In this document: positions 47,900 to 59,394 of the stretch, piece after piece
Layout of the letters: each line of letters starts with the position of its first letter
How positions within the stretch are numbered: the first letter of the stretch is position 1
From: Diadophis punctatus similis
Lineage: Eukaryota; Chordata; Lepidosauria; Squamata; Dipsadidae
DNA: 64,000 bases
Assembly: GCA_023053685.1 (NCBI GenBank)
Contig: JALIGW010000154.1
Location: forward strand, 127,501-191,500
Direction of reading: 5' to 3'
Program-made: the position numbers and the translations under genes
Notes under the pieces: generated by a model
The model's input: only the letters and a program-made list of their open reading frames with translations
Database searches by the model: none
What the model was told of the DNA's origin: nothing

Positions 47900-48152
47900 C
47901 TGTATAATATCTACTTTGATAACTTCCAAGGTGCTTGTCACATTTTATTGAGGTTCCTTTGGAAAGAGCACTAGACCTGATAAGAAATAAATAAGTCCAG
48001 GTTTCGTGTTTGCAATAGCAAGAATATGTATAGCTCGGAGTTAAATATTAACTCCAGCATGATTTGGAGCACACCACCTGATTGATTTGATTGTGGTAAC
48101 CATAGGTGTGGAAGTTTATTGGGGATTATTTGGTTTTTTTAGTTCTCTCAGC

Positions 48153-48285
48153 CAGAGGTGTGAAACTGGTGGCCTGTGGGCCGGATGCGTCAGCTGCAGG
48201 CCACACCCACCCCAGCTCCACAAATGGGAAAAACCTCACAAAACCTCACATGACGGCAACGTGACGCAGCGGATTTGACACACTA
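48153..48285. mobile_element. hAT-like fragment (unit B)
   Basis: cagaggtgtgaaactggtgg ... gcggatttgacacac: related to the preceding hAT family, shorter. Duplicate at about 56404-56530. Confidence 0.55.
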
Positions 48286-48399
48286 AGATATCTGGAGACA
48301 CCTTGATTGAAAAGGGTGGCCATATCAATTGTCTTAAATAAATGAAAATCAATACGTTTTGGAGATTTGCATCCCTGGAATTTAGGAATGCCTAAAGAA

Positions 48400-48423
48400 T
48401 GAGAGAAAGAGAGAAAGAGGGAG

Positions 48424-48490
<67 letters not shown>

Positions 48491-48588
48491 AAAAAAAAAA
48501 AGAAAAAAGAAAAAAAGAAAAAAGAAAAAAGAAAAAAGAAAAAAGAAAAAAGAAAAAAGAAAAAAGAAAAATGAAAAAAGAAAGAAAA

Positions 48589-48684
<96 letters not shown>

Positions 48685-48686
48685 AA
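48400..48686. repeat. (AAAG)n tract downstream of V4
   Basis: AAAG arrays with a central aaaaaag variant block, 222 bp 3' of the V4 recombination signal (pyrimidine-rich on the V coding strand). Confidence 0.95.
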
Positions 48687-48907
48687 AGAATTGCTCAGCC
48701 TTAGAGGGTTTTTCCAGTGGTGGGCATATCCATCTGGCATATTTCTCCTTTCTTGCAATACTCTGGAATACTTGGATTCACTTTCCAGTTGATACCAATG
48801 CAGGCTGTACCCACATGTGGCATGTTTTGAGTCAGCTGGTCCAACTCTACATCCCAATTCCCCAGCTGGCATTCATTTCCCCTTCACAGCACTGCTCAGA
48901 CGTAAAG

Positions 48908-48946
48908 GGTTTTTGTACAGGCAGCAGGTGTCTTTGTGTTGCTGTG
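48908..48946 (-). promoter_or_regulatory. V4 recombination signal, 23-bp spacer
   Basis: Heptamer CACAGCA, 23-bp spacer, consensus nonamer ACAAAAACC (48908-48916). Confidence 0.93.
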
Positions 48947-49237
48947 GATCTCTGGCCCCGCAGAAATAGACAGCGGCATCTTTCATCTGCACTTGTGTGA
49001 TGTTTAAATGACTCTCCTTCTGCTTCGTGTCAAAAGAGGCACTGAAGTGTTCGTGTTTCTCCAATCCCACTGATGTAACCGTTAGGAGCCACTTAGGGCC
49101 TTCTCCTGGATATTGCCTGTACCAGTGCATGCTATAGACAGTACTGGAGGTGAACTGACAGGCGATGGTGGGATCCTCTCCTTCTTTGAGGATGACTTCT
49201 ACGGGCTTCTGATCCACTTGGTCCTGGCATTGGACAC
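48947..49237 (-). CDS. TRAV: V4, TCR alpha-type V exon (family 1)
   Basis: Same architecture as V2: VQCQDQVDQKPVEVILKEGE, first Cys in TIACQF, Trp in MHWYRQYPGEGP, FR3 HLNITQVQMKDAAVYFC, CDR3 start CGARD. Compared with V2 it has extra residues in FR1 (VILKEGED) and FR3 (HEHF, DTKQK). No first leader exon identified. Upstream, a Penelope-like fragment of about 400 bp (49335-49737) separates sequence that is contiguous in V2. Confidence 0.87.
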
Positions 49238-49334
49238 CTGGAAGAGAAAGACATGGGGATCATTCAGTTGATTGTGAGGAACCTTTGAACCATTGCTCTG
49301 TCTTGGGCATTCTGCTGCAATTTTCAGATGAAAG

Positions 49335-49737
49335 TCTGTAGAGATTCTCAGTCATCCATGTCATAGTTGTCCCAAAGGTGCTTTTTCAGGAGGCAACAGG
49401 ACTTCCTTGTTTTTTTCTTTGAAGAAGAATTTGGGATAAGCACTCTTTGAATGGTGTGGGAGTAGGAATGGATTTCCAGATTTTAAAAAATGGCAGACGA
49501 CAGGATCCAGGAGAACAACTCCTGTGACCCCGAGGACGCAGATTAACCTCCAAGGGCTTCAAGGACCCTCTAAAAGGAAGCAAATGACCAGCTGTCTACA
49601 AGGAATATAACTCTTTCCATTCCCCACTCAACTGTCAGAGATGAAGAAGCCTCTTGGATGAGAAGCGAAACGTCTTCAAAGAAAAAAACAAGAAAGTCCA
49701 GTTGCCTCCTGAAAAAGCACCTTTGGGGCAATTTGTA
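49335..49737 (+). mobile_element. Penelope-like terminal fragment upstream of V4
   Basis: gagattctcagtcatcca ... cctgaaaaagcacctttgg, matching the terminal sequences at 34894-35585. Identical insertion upstream of V6 (57905-58308), absent at V2, so it predates the B/C duplication. Confidence 0.65.
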
Positions 49738-50106
49738 GATGACTTACGAAGGAATCCATATGGGGAGAACATATGTAAGCTGAAAAATAATCTTTGTCTA
49801 TGGAGATTGTCAGTCATCCACATCATGGTTGTCTCAAAGGTGCTTTTTCCAAAAAAAAAAAAAAAAGCAACTTTGGGTTTTCTTGGGTTTTTTTTCCTTT
49901 GAAACATTTTGCTTTTCATCGGTCAGTTAGAACCGAGGAATCCTCTTGGGTGAGAAGCAAAGCATTTTCAAGGAAAAAGAAGAAGAAAGTTCAGTTTGCC
50001 TTTTGAAAGAAGCCGGTTGTGAAGCTGTAGCTCAAGGTGTTCTCCTGGTCTTTCTTCAAAGGGAACCCAGTAGGGAGCTCAATTTCCTCTTCTTGGTTGT
50101 CCTCCA

Positions 50107-50145
50107 CCTTTGGTGACAACCAGCTGGTGTCTTTCTATCACTGTG
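50107..50145 (-). promoter_or_regulatory. V5 recombination signal, weak nonamer
   Basis: Heptamer CACAGTG (complement of 50139-50145). Nonamer position as in V3 (CACCAAAGG at 23 bp). Confidence 0.7.
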
Positions 50146-50429
50146 CTTCCACGCACAGAAATAGACAGCTGAATCCCTAAGTTGGGCGTTCTTCAGATAC
50201 AAAGAGGTGTTCTTGTTAATTGTGTCCAGAGCCATTTTGAAATTATCCTTTGTTACAGTTGTTGATGAATACAAGATTGTCAAGCACTCCGGTTGGCCTC
50301 CCGGATATTGCTGGTACCACTGAAGACTATTAGCTGTTTCCGAATAGGTGCACTTCAAATGGATGGAGTCTCCTTCCTTAATTGAAAGAAATTGGTGCTC
50401 CTGGGTGACTCTAGATTGACCTGATACAA
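50146..50429 (-). CDS. TRAV: V5, TCR alpha-type V exon (family 2)
   Basis: Open from a ctattacag acceptor: [20 protein letters not shown], first Cys in HLKCTYSE, Trp in [14 protein letters not shown]3 [21 protein letters not shown]3 start CAWK. In phase with the leader at 50891-50942. Intact. Confidence 0.88.
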
Positions 50430-50457
50430 CTGTAATAGAAAGGGAGGATTAGGAAAG

Positions 50458-50626
50458 GAGATGGAGGGATGGAGGGATGGATGGATGGGTGGATGGATGG
50501 ATGGAGGGAGGGATGGATGGATGGATGGAGGGAGGGAGGGAGGGTGGGATGGATGGAGGGAGGGAGGGAGGGAGGGAGGGAGGGAAAGAAGGTTGGAAGG
50601 GAGGGAGGGAGGGAGGAAGGAAGGAA
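50458..50626. repeat. GGAT/GGAG microsatellite in V5 leader intron
   Basis: Alternating gatggatgg and gagggaggg arrays, longer than in V3 or V7. Confidence 0.95.
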
Positions 50627-50890
50627 TTCCACCAATAGGTTTAATTAACTAAAAATTTAAAATATCCAAAGGAGTCAGTATCATTCAAAGCTTGCAACCC
50701 TACCTTCACGCTCCTAAATGTTTAAATACATGAATTTTCTGCTGGATGCTTTTGCTGGTTTTCTTTTTTATGGCTTTTGGAATATTTAGTTCCAAAGCCA
50801 CCTTGAGGAGGCCTTGCTTGAAAAACAAACAAAAAGTAGGCTAAGCCTTAGTTTCAATCAATAAATGAAGCGATAAGATGTTAAGGATAC

Positions 50891-50942
50891 CTGTGGAGAT
50901 GGCCAACAGCAAGGCAACAATCCTGCTCCCCAGATCTCCCAT
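50891..50942 (-). CDS. TRAV: V5 leader exon
   Basis: 52 bp, MGDLGSRIVALLLAIST plus one base, donor gtatcc. Two residue changes from the V3 leader. Confidence 0.88.
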
Positions 50943-51176
50943 CCTTCTTCCTCTCTCTGCAACAGGCAGGACAGCTCTGTCTCCAGAAACACAGGAAAGT
51001 GAGAACCCAGCCACAGTCTTGTGGGTGGCTTCCTGCTCAGACCTTCCGGGGATTGAAGATCTGATCATCATTGCTTTGACTCACGTAGATCAAAGGGAAG
51101 AACATACCACAAACCCAGAACATAGAAGCATTGTCTTAACTGACGCTCTTGGACAAAGAAGCCAAAGTAGACTCTA

Positions 51177-51407
51177 TAGCAATAGCAATAGCACTTAGAC
51201 TTATATACCGCTTCATAGTGCTTTACAGCCCTCTCTAAGCGGTTTACAGAGTTCAGCATATTGCCCCCAACAATCTGGGTCCTCATTTTACTGACCTCAG
51301 AAGGATGGAAGACTGAGTCAACCTTGAGCCGGTGAGATTTGAACAGCTGAACTGCTGAACTAGCAGTAGCCTGCAGTGCTGCATTTAACCACTGCGCCAT
51401 CTCGGCT
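51177..51407 (-). mobile_element. Sauria SINE (unit B only)
   Basis: Complete minus-strand copy at a different position from the two SINEs of unit A. Confidence 0.9.
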
Positions 51408-51599
51408 CATCACAGAAGATTTTCCATCCTTCATCTAACCCTGCAATGCTGTGACACATGTTTGTATCATTGTGGTTCCCACCAGACACAGGTCTACTCC
51501 AAAATAATGAACATGGAAAGAGAGGGCAAAGGATGTGATCTTCATTCCTCCTTTTCCCCTTCTAGCCAACACTTTTTGGGCAGCACTTGAGTACAGGCC

Positions 51600-53410
51600 G
51601 AGATGTCTGGGGCAGGCCTTAGTCCTGTTATATAGGATAGGTTTGAACCGGTGACTCCTGAGGATGTGGACAAGGCCATAGGAGCTATGAGCTCCGCCAC
51701 TTGTTTATTGGACCCGTGCCCTTCCTGTCTGGTTTCGGCCACCAGGGAGGTTTCACGCGGCTGGCTCCAGGCGTTGGTCAACGCTTCTCTGAGAGAGGCG
51801 TCCGTCCCGCAGCCCTTAAAAGCTGCGGTGGTGAGACCCCTCCTCAAGAAGCCTTCCCTGGACCCAGCGGATTTAAAGAACTTCCGTCCAGTCTCCAACC
51901 TTCCCTTTGCGGGGAAGGTTGTTGAGAAAGTGGTGGCACTCCAGCTCCTACGACTGTTGGATGACACTGATTTTCTGGATCCCTTTCAATCTGTACGGAA
52001 ACGGCTTTGGTCACCCTGATGGATGATCTCTGGTGAGCCCGGGATAGGGGTTACTCCTCTATCCTGGTGCTACTTGACCTCTCAGCGGCCTTCGATACCA
52101 TTGACCATGGTATCCTTCTGCGTCATCTCGGAGAGGTGGGGGTGGGTGGCACTGTTTTGCAGTGGTTCTCCTCCTTCCTCTCTGACAGGACGCAGTCAGT
52201 GTTGACAGGGGGCAGAGGTCGAGCACTAGGCCCCTACTATGTGGGGTGCCGCAGGGCTCGGTCCTCTCGCCCATCCTGTTTAATATCTACATGAAGCCAC
52301 TGGGTGAGATCATCCGACGACATGGGGTGAGGTATCAGCAATATGCTGATGATACCCAGTTGTACATCTCCACCCCGTCTCAATTCGGGGAAGCCGTAGA
52401 CGTAATGGGCCGCTGCCTGGCCGATGTTAGGGTCTGGATGGGGAAGAACCGGCTAAAACTTAACCCTGACAAGACTGAGTGGCTGTGGATATTGCCTCCT
52501 AAGGACTCAACCAATTGTCCCTCCTTGGTTCTTGGGGGGGAGAAATTAGCTCCCTCAGAACGGGTCCGCAATTTGGGTGTCCTCCTAGACCCACAGCTAA
52601 AATTGGGACAACATCTTTCAGCTGTGGCTAGGGGGACCTTTGCACAAGTACGTCTTGTGCACCAATTGCGACCCTACTTGGAGAAGGAGGCACTTCTCAC
52701 AGTCACTCATGCCCTTATCACCTCACGGCTAGATTACTGCAATGCGCTCTACATGGGGCTACCCTTGAAGAGTGTCCGGCGACTGCAATTGGTGCAAAAT
52801 GCAGCTGCGTGAGCTGTGGTGGGTGCACCCAGATGCACCCACGTAACACCGATCCTCCGCCAGCTGCATTGGCTGCCCATTAGTCTCCGGATCCAATTTA
52901 AGGTGTTGGTCGTTACCTTTAAAGCTCTACATGGCTCAGGGCCAGGTTACCTTCGGGACCGCATCCTGCCGTATACCTCCCTACGACCGGTTAGAGCCCA
53001 CAGAGTCGGCCTCCTCCAGGTCCCGTCGACCAAACAATGTCGGCTGGCGGGGCCGAGGGGGAGGGCCTTCTCTGTGGGAGCTCCCTCCCTGTGGAACCAG
53101 CTTCCCCCGGAGATCAGGACCCTCCTCACCCTACTGGCCTTCCAGAAAGCAATAAAAACTTGGCTCTTCCGGCAGGCAGGGTGAAAGTGAGACCAACTAG
53201 ATTAAGTAAGGGTCTCCCCCCATGATGGTAATGAGATACTCTTTTTAACTTTTGTATTTTTGTATTTTTTAATTATTGTACTTGATATTGTTATATATTT
53301 TAATTATTGCATTTTACTCTGTAATGGAATCTAACATGTTGTGAGCCGCCCAGAGTCCCCAGGGAGTGGGCGGCATAGAAATCCATTAAATTAAATTAAA
53401 TTAAATTAAA
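51600..53410 (+). pseudogene. L2-type LINE, broken reverse transcriptase
   Basis: 5'-truncated. Order: LLDPCPSCLVSATREV, DLKNFRPVSNLPFAGKVVEK, DLSAAFDTIDHGILLRHLGE, catalytic YADD at 52342-52353, [49 protein letters not shown]. Frameshifts near 52000-52250 and a stop at 52810-52812. TTAAA tail. Empty at the paralogous positions near 45133 and 60286 (gaataccttgaaatgc-type). Confidence 0.92.
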
Positions 53411-54740
53411 TACCCTGAAATGCATTTCTCCATCCTTTCCTGGATTTGGAAATTACTCACCTCGGGCTGGGTTGCTACTTGGGTGGGAAACCACAAGGAG
53501 ATCAATAAGTTCTAGGTTGCACTAGGAAGTAGAAGAAATGTCTGAGAACAAAGCAAATTACTCTCTTAACTTGGCCAAGAAAACTGGAGCTTGCTTAACC
53601 TTCAACACCAGAGGTCAAGCTCAGCTTCAGGACATTATTAACCTACCTTACTCATTTGATCGGACTGTGGGAAAGGAAAACTGCAAGACTCACGTCTTCT
53701 TCCTTTGCTTCCCACCATGCCAACAAGATCTCTACCCAAAGATATTGCTCTCCATCCTTTCGATATCAGATGTTAGAATTATTATTTCTACTTCAAGTAA
53801 TGGGAGTTTCCAATCAAACATTTCTCAAGATTTATGGTCTGTCCTATCAGCTGGAAGTTCAGAGAACTAGCGGAGTCAAAAGGAGGGAAACAGAGCCCCA
53901 TAAAACCCTTACAAGTGTTCCCAGTTGACAGATCTTTCCTAGAATCTGGTTGTAGTCTATTGCCCTCTTGTGGGGAGGAGGGTTATAGGTGAAAAAGCCC
54001 ACATTCGTCAAAATTGGCCTGTGATCCCCAACATTTCCTACCAGGATGAACTTTGGGAAGAATGGTGTAATTGTAAGGTTCATCCCACCTGCCTTGGAAA
54101 ACATTATATGTCATGTCGTCATGCCATTGTCATCTCATCCCAATCCCATAGCATAGTGATGGCTAAGTTTTTTCTCGGTGCATGCCGGCAACCATAATGT
54201 AATGCGCGCACGACACCCTCCCACATGCCCCCTATGCATGCGCACGCAACCCCCTGAGTTCCCCCACCACGCGCATATACATGCTCCCCCACCCCTGCAC
54301 ATGTGTGTACGACCCCTCCCCCGTGCTCCCCCCACCCCCTCCAGAGGGCCTTCGGAGCCTCGGGGGAGGACATTTTCGCCCTCCCAGAGGCTCAAGGAAA
54401 ACCTCCGCAGCCTGGGGAGGGTGAAAAATGGGCATCCTGGAAGTCCGGAAATAGGTCAAAAATCAGCTGGCCAGCAGGAGGCGCACACGCATGCATGGTG
54501 GAGCTGAGCTGGGCGATGGCTCACGTGCCTGCAGAGAGGGTTCTGTGTGCCACATGCATGTGGCATATGTGCCATAGGTTCCCCATCACCGCCATAGCAG
54601 ATACATTTTAAAGTCAGCTTTAAAATGAGTGTTTCCTGTCTTCTTCCTGGGACATTTTAGTCCTCCATTGCTAATAGGGTTGATGATATGGTCCTGGGTG
54701 GGTGATATCCAGGACTTTGGGGCCAGTTTAGGCTTTGGTA
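53411..54740. repeat. Block W (copy C)
   Basis: Near-identical to 45130-46870 without the MITE. Non-coding. Confidence 0.85.
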
Positions 54741-54745
54741 TTCTA

Positions 54746-55346
54746 CGAGGGTGAGTCAAAACGTAATGCCATTTTCTTTAGGACAGGTATAATTACCAAC
54801 GCAGGAACATGTAGCATACATCAAAATGAAGCTGGTCCTCTGTGGATCACATCCCTACTTCTCAACATAGTCACCGTTTCCCTCAATAGCAATGTTCCAC
54901 CTTCGAATGAGAGCATGTATCCCTGCCTCGTAAAATTCTGTTGACTGTTCTTTGAGCCACTTCCTCACTGCAGTGTTCACTTCCTCGTCACTGGAATAAT
55001 GTTTGCCTCTCAAACCCTCTTTCATGGGGCTGAAGAGACCTGCATACATTGCTGTAATCTAAAGTATTGTCCTCAAACACATTTTGTAATCGTCTGTGAA
55101 CGTTCACAGGGGTTTCCCCCTCAGCAACAAGGAATTCAATCACTGCGTCTTTGTTTTTGACGCAACTCTAAGGGGGCAGCCATTCTGAATTTTCCTTGCG
55201 AGTCTACAAGCCTGAAAAGTAAGAAACAAAATATTTCAGAACGTCAATGATATAATCATTTATAACTGGGAAAAATTTCAGGTATTTGTATCAAAATCCT
55301 CACCTGAAATAAATAAAACGGCATTCCTTTTTGACTCACCATCGTA
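54746..55346 (-). pseudogene. mariner-like element, internally deleted (unit C)
   Basis: Inverted ends as in unit B. The minus strand retains a transposase C-terminal stretch (QSTEFYEAGIHALIRRWNIA then GDYVEK), typical of mariner. The DNA-binding and DDD core parts are missing. Keeps about 20 bp that unit B lost. Confidence 0.8.
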
Positions 55347-55400
55347 TTAACTGTGAGGAGCTTTTGGCTGGTGCAACAGGAAAGAGCAGGCGCTGTGTAA

Positions 55401-56150
55401 CAGGGGTGTCAAATTCGATTTCATTGTGGGCCACATCAGGGTTGTGTTTGACCTCAGGGGGCCAGGTGGGCACGGTCACTGTGGGCGTGGCCAGCTCAAC
55501 ATCAATCGTGGGGACGTCTGTGGTGGCCCAAGTGCTCATCCAGCAAAAACAGAGCTCATGAGGACTCCCCTTGTTGAGATAAAAATTACTCTTATCAGAG
55601 GCGAAATGAATCTTTTCCTGAAACTCTGACATTATCAAAAATAAACCGCAGTATAATTCTAATGTATAAGATATTTATTTCTTTACAAAAATAATAAATC
55701 ACATTCTGGCTATAAACATAGGTGTTGCTTCGTCCAGAATCAGAGAACAAAAGGAAAGAATCAAAAGAAAGGAATGTACACATGCATACTAGGAACACAT
55801 TAATCACGTACTCAGGAATAAACCATTATATTTGATAGGGATGCATCTCCCCGCATATACATGTAACAGGCAACATAAAATCACTGCGTGACACCCCTCG
55901 CCATCCCGAGCTCCTTTCTTGCTGGCAGAGGTTTACAGGAGGCTGTCACAACCGAAAATGGTGCTTGCAGGAGCCGTTCACAGCCGAAAATGATGCTTGC
56001 AAGAGCCGTTCACAGCCCTCCCGAGCTCCATTTTCACTGGCAGAGGCACTGTGGGCCAGTCCTTCACTTTTTCCAGGGCGGCCCTGCTGGCCAAATCTAA
56101 GCACCCCGTGGGCCGGCTGTGGCTCATGGGCCTTGAGTTTGACAGCCCTG
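55401..56150. mobile_element. hAT element (unit C), split by an LTR
   Basis: Same ends and flanks as 47509-47899, with a solo LTR inside (55572-55893) and a short internal tandem duplication near 55945-56010 (gaaaatgatgcttgcaagag). Confidence 0.82.
55572..55893 (-). mobile_element. Solo LTR, family L, with 5-bp TSD
   Basis: tgttgagataaa ... gcgtgaca, TG...CA. Perfect duplication cccct at 55567-55571 and 55894-55898. Absent from unit B, so inserted after the duplication or lost there. Related to the LTRs at 11970 and 31657. Confidence 0.85.
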
Positions 56151-56649
56151 CTGTATAATATCTACTTCTATAACTTCCAAAGTGCTTGTCACATTTTATT
56201 GAGGTTCCTTTGGAAAGAGCACTAGACCTGATAAGAAATAAATAAATCCAGGTTTAGTGTTTGCAATAGCAAGAATATGTATAGCTCGGAGTTAAATATT
56301 AAGTCCGGCATGATTTGGAGCACACCAACTGATTGATTTGATTGTGGTAACCATAGGTGTGGAAGTTTATTGGGGATTATTTGGGTTTTTCAGTTCTCTC
56401 AGCCAGAGGTGTGAAACTGGTGGCCTGTGGGCCGGATGCGTCAGGTGCAGGCCACACCCACCCCAGCTCCACAAATGGGAAAAACCTCACAAAACCTCAC
56501 ATGACGGCAACGTGATGCAGTGGATTTGACACACTAAGCTGTCTAGAGACACCTTGATTGAGTTGGGTGGCCATATCAATTGTCTTAAATAAATGAAAGT
56601 CAATACGTTTTGGAGATTTGCATCCCTGGAATTTAGGACTGCCTAAAGA

Positions 56650-56773
56650 ATGACAGAAAGAGGGAGAAAAAGAGAAAGAGGGGGAGAAAGAGGGAGGGAG
56701 GGAGGGAAAGAGGGAAGGAAGAAAGGAAGGAAGGAAGGAAGGAAGGAAGGAAGGAAGGAAGGAAGAAAGAAAA

Positions 56774-56865
<92 letters not shown>

Positions 56866-57056
56866 AGGAGGGAGGGAGGGAGGGAGGGAGGGAGGGACAG
56901 AGGAAGGGAGGACGGAAGGAAGGAAGGAAGGGAGGGAGGGAGGAAGGAAGGAAGGAGAAAGGAAGGAAGGAAGGATGGGAGGGAGGAAGGAAGGAAGGAA
57001 GGAAGGAAGGAAGGAAAGATGGGAGGAAGGAAGGAAGGAAGGAAGGAAGGAGAAAA

Positions 57057-57135
<79 letters not shown>

Positions 57136-57174
57136 TGGAAGAGAGGAAGGGAGGGAGGAAGGGAGGAAGGAGAG

Positions 57175-57252
<78 letters not shown>

Positions 57253-57255
57253 CAA
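56650..57255. repeat. AAAG/GGAA polypurine tract downstream of V6
   Basis: About 600 bp of AAAG, GGAA and GGGA arrays. The unit-B counterpart is under half this length. It ends about 220 bp from the V6 recombination signal. Confidence 0.95.
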
Positions 57256-57477
57256 AGAATTGCTCAGCCTTAGAGGGTTTTTTCCAGTGGTGGGCATATC
57301 CATCTGGCATATTTCTCCTTTCTTGCAATACTCTGGAATACTTCGATTCACTTTCCAGTTGATACCAATGCAGGCTGTACCCACATGTGGCATGTTTTGG
57401 GTCAGCTGGTCCAACTCTACATCCCAATTCCCCAGCTGGGGTTCATTTCCCCTTCACAGCACTGCTCAGACGTAAAG

Positions 57478-57516
57478 GGTTTTTGTACAGGCAGCAGGTG
57501 TCTTTGTGTTGCTGTG
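57478..57516 (-). promoter_or_regulatory. V6 recombination signal, 23-bp spacer
   Basis: Heptamer CACAGCA, 23-bp spacer, nonamer ACAAAAACC; same as V4. Confidence 0.93.
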
Positions 57517-57807
57517 GATCTCCGGCCCCGCAGAAATAGACAGCGGCATCTTTCATCTGCACTTGTGTGATGTTTAAATGACTCTCCTTCTGCTTCGTGT
57601 CAAAAGAGGCACTGAAGTGTTCGTGTTTCTCCAATCCCACCGATGTAACCGTTAGGAGCCACTTAGGGCCTTCTCCTGGATATTGCCTGTACCAGTGCAT
57701 GCTATAGACAGTACTGGAGGTGAACTGACAGGCGATGGTGGGATCCTCTCCTTCTTTGAGGATGACTTCCACGGGCTTCTGATCCACTTGGTCCTGGCAT
57801 TGGACAC
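57517..57807 (-). CDS. TRAV: V6, TCR alpha-type V exon (family 1)
   Basis: Deduced protein identical to V4 except Arg to Gly in the CDR3 start (CGAGD). All conserved Cys and Trp present. As for V2 and V4, no first leader exon is identified. The Penelope-like fragment upstream (57905-58308) is shared with V4. Confidence 0.87.
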
Positions 57808-57904
57808 CTGGAAGAGAAAGACATGGGGATCATTCAGTTGATTGTGAGGAACCTTTGAACCATTGCTCTGTCTTGGGCATTCTGCTGCAATTTTCAGATG
57901 AAAG

Positions 57905-58308
57905 TCTGTAGAGATTCTCAGTCATCCATGTCATAGTTGTCCCAAAGCTGCTTTTTCAGGAGGCAACTGGACTTCCTTGTTTTTTTCTTTGAAGAAGAAT
58001 TTGGGATAAGCACTCTTTGAATGGTGTGGGAGTAGGAATGGATTTCCAGATTTTAAAAAATGGCAGACGACAGGATCCAGGAGAACAACTCCTGTGACCC
58101 CGAGGACGCAGATTAACCTCCAAGGGCTTCAAGGACCCTCTAAAAGGAAGCAAATGACCAGCTGTCTACAAGGAATATAACTCTTTCCATTCCCCACTCA
58201 ACTGTCAGAGATGAAGAAGCCTCTTGGATGAGAAGCGAAACGTCTTCAAAGAAAAAAACAAGAAAGTCCAGTTGCCTCCTGAAAAAGCACCTTTGGGGCA
58301 ATTTGTAG
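57905..58308 (+). mobile_element. Penelope-like terminal fragment upstream of V6
   Basis: Duplicate of 49335-49737. Confidence 0.65.
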
Positions 58309-58674
58309 ATGACTTACGAAGGAATCCATATGGGGAGAACATATGTAAGCTGAAAAATAATCTTTGTCTATGGAGATTGTCAGTCATCCACATCATGGTT
58401 GTCTCAAAGGTGCTTTTTCCAAAAAAAAAAAAAAGCAACTTTGGGTTTTCTTGGGTTTTTTTTCCTTTGAAACATTTTGCTTTTCATCGGTCAGTTAGAA
58501 CCGAGGAATCCTCTTGGGTGAGAAGCAAAGCATTTTCAAGGAAAAAGAAGAAGAAAGTTCAGTTTGCCTTTTGAAAGAAGCCGGTTGTGAAGCTGTAGCT
58601 CAAGGTGTCCTCCTGGTCTTTCTTCAAAGGGAACCCAGTAGGGAGCTCAATTTCCTCTTCTTGGTTGTCCTCCA

Positions 58675-58713
58675 CCTTTGGTGACAACCAGCTGGTGTCT
58701 TTCTATCACTGTG
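58675..58713 (-). promoter_or_regulatory. V7 recombination signal, weak nonamer
   Basis: Heptamer CACAGTG (complement of 58707-58713). Nonamer position CACCAAAGG, identical to V5. Confidence 0.7.
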
Positions 58714-58997
58714 CTTCCACGCACAGAAATAGACAGCTGAATCCCTAAGTTGGGCGTTCTTCAGATACAAAGAGGTGTTCTTGTTAATTGTGTCCAGAGC
58801 CATTTTGAAATTATCCTTTGTTACAGTTGTTGATGAATACAAGATTGTCAAGCACTCCGGTTGGCCTCCCGGATATTGCTGGTACCACTGAAGACTATTA
58901 GCTGTTTCCGAATAGGAGCACTTCAAATGGATGGAGTCTCCTTCCTTCATTGAAAGAAATTGGTGCTCCTGGGTGACTCTAGATTGACCTGATACAA
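58714..58997 (-). CDS. TRAV: V7, TCR alpha-type V exon (family 2)
   Basis: Like V5 except for Ser in KCSYSE and Met in FLSMKEGD. Intact frame from the ctattacag acceptor to CAWK and the heptamer, in phase with the leader at 59343-59394. The V exon is V5-like while its leader intron beyond the microsatellite, leader and upstream flank are V3-like. Confidence 0.88.
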
Positions 58998-59021
58998 CTG
59001 TAATAGAAAGGGAGGATTAGG

Positions 59022-59072
59022 AAAGGAGATGGAGGGATGAATGGAGGGAGGGAGGGAGGGAGGGAGGGAGGG
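59022..59072. repeat. GGAG microsatellite at the V7 mosaic junction
   Basis: ggagatggagggatgaatgg then a pure GGAG run. Left of it matches the V5 intron, right of it the V3 intron. Confidence 0.9.
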
Positions 59073-59342
59073 AATGGCATTCCACTAAGAAATTTAGTTA
59101 ACTAAACCTTTAGAATTTCCAAATGAGCAATTATCATTCAAAATTTGCCATCCTACCTTCACACACTTAAGAATTTAAATAAATGAATTTTCTGCTTGAT
59201 GCTTCTGCTGGTTTTCATTTTAGGGCTTCTGAAAAATGTATCTCCAAAGCTGACTTTTTCAGAAGACCTTGCTTCAAAAAACATAAAGTAAGCATAAACA
59301 TTATTCCCATCAATAAATGAAGCAATAAGATGAAAAGGATAC

Positions 59343-59394
59343 CTGTGGAGATGGCCAACAGCAAGGCAATGATCCTGCTCTCCAGATCTCCCAT
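59343..59394 (-). CDS. TRAV: V7 leader exon
   Basis: 52 bp, MGDLESRIIALLLAIST plus one base, donor gtatcc. One residue different from the V3 leader (Glu for Ala), with a matching V3-like intron. Confidence 0.88.
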
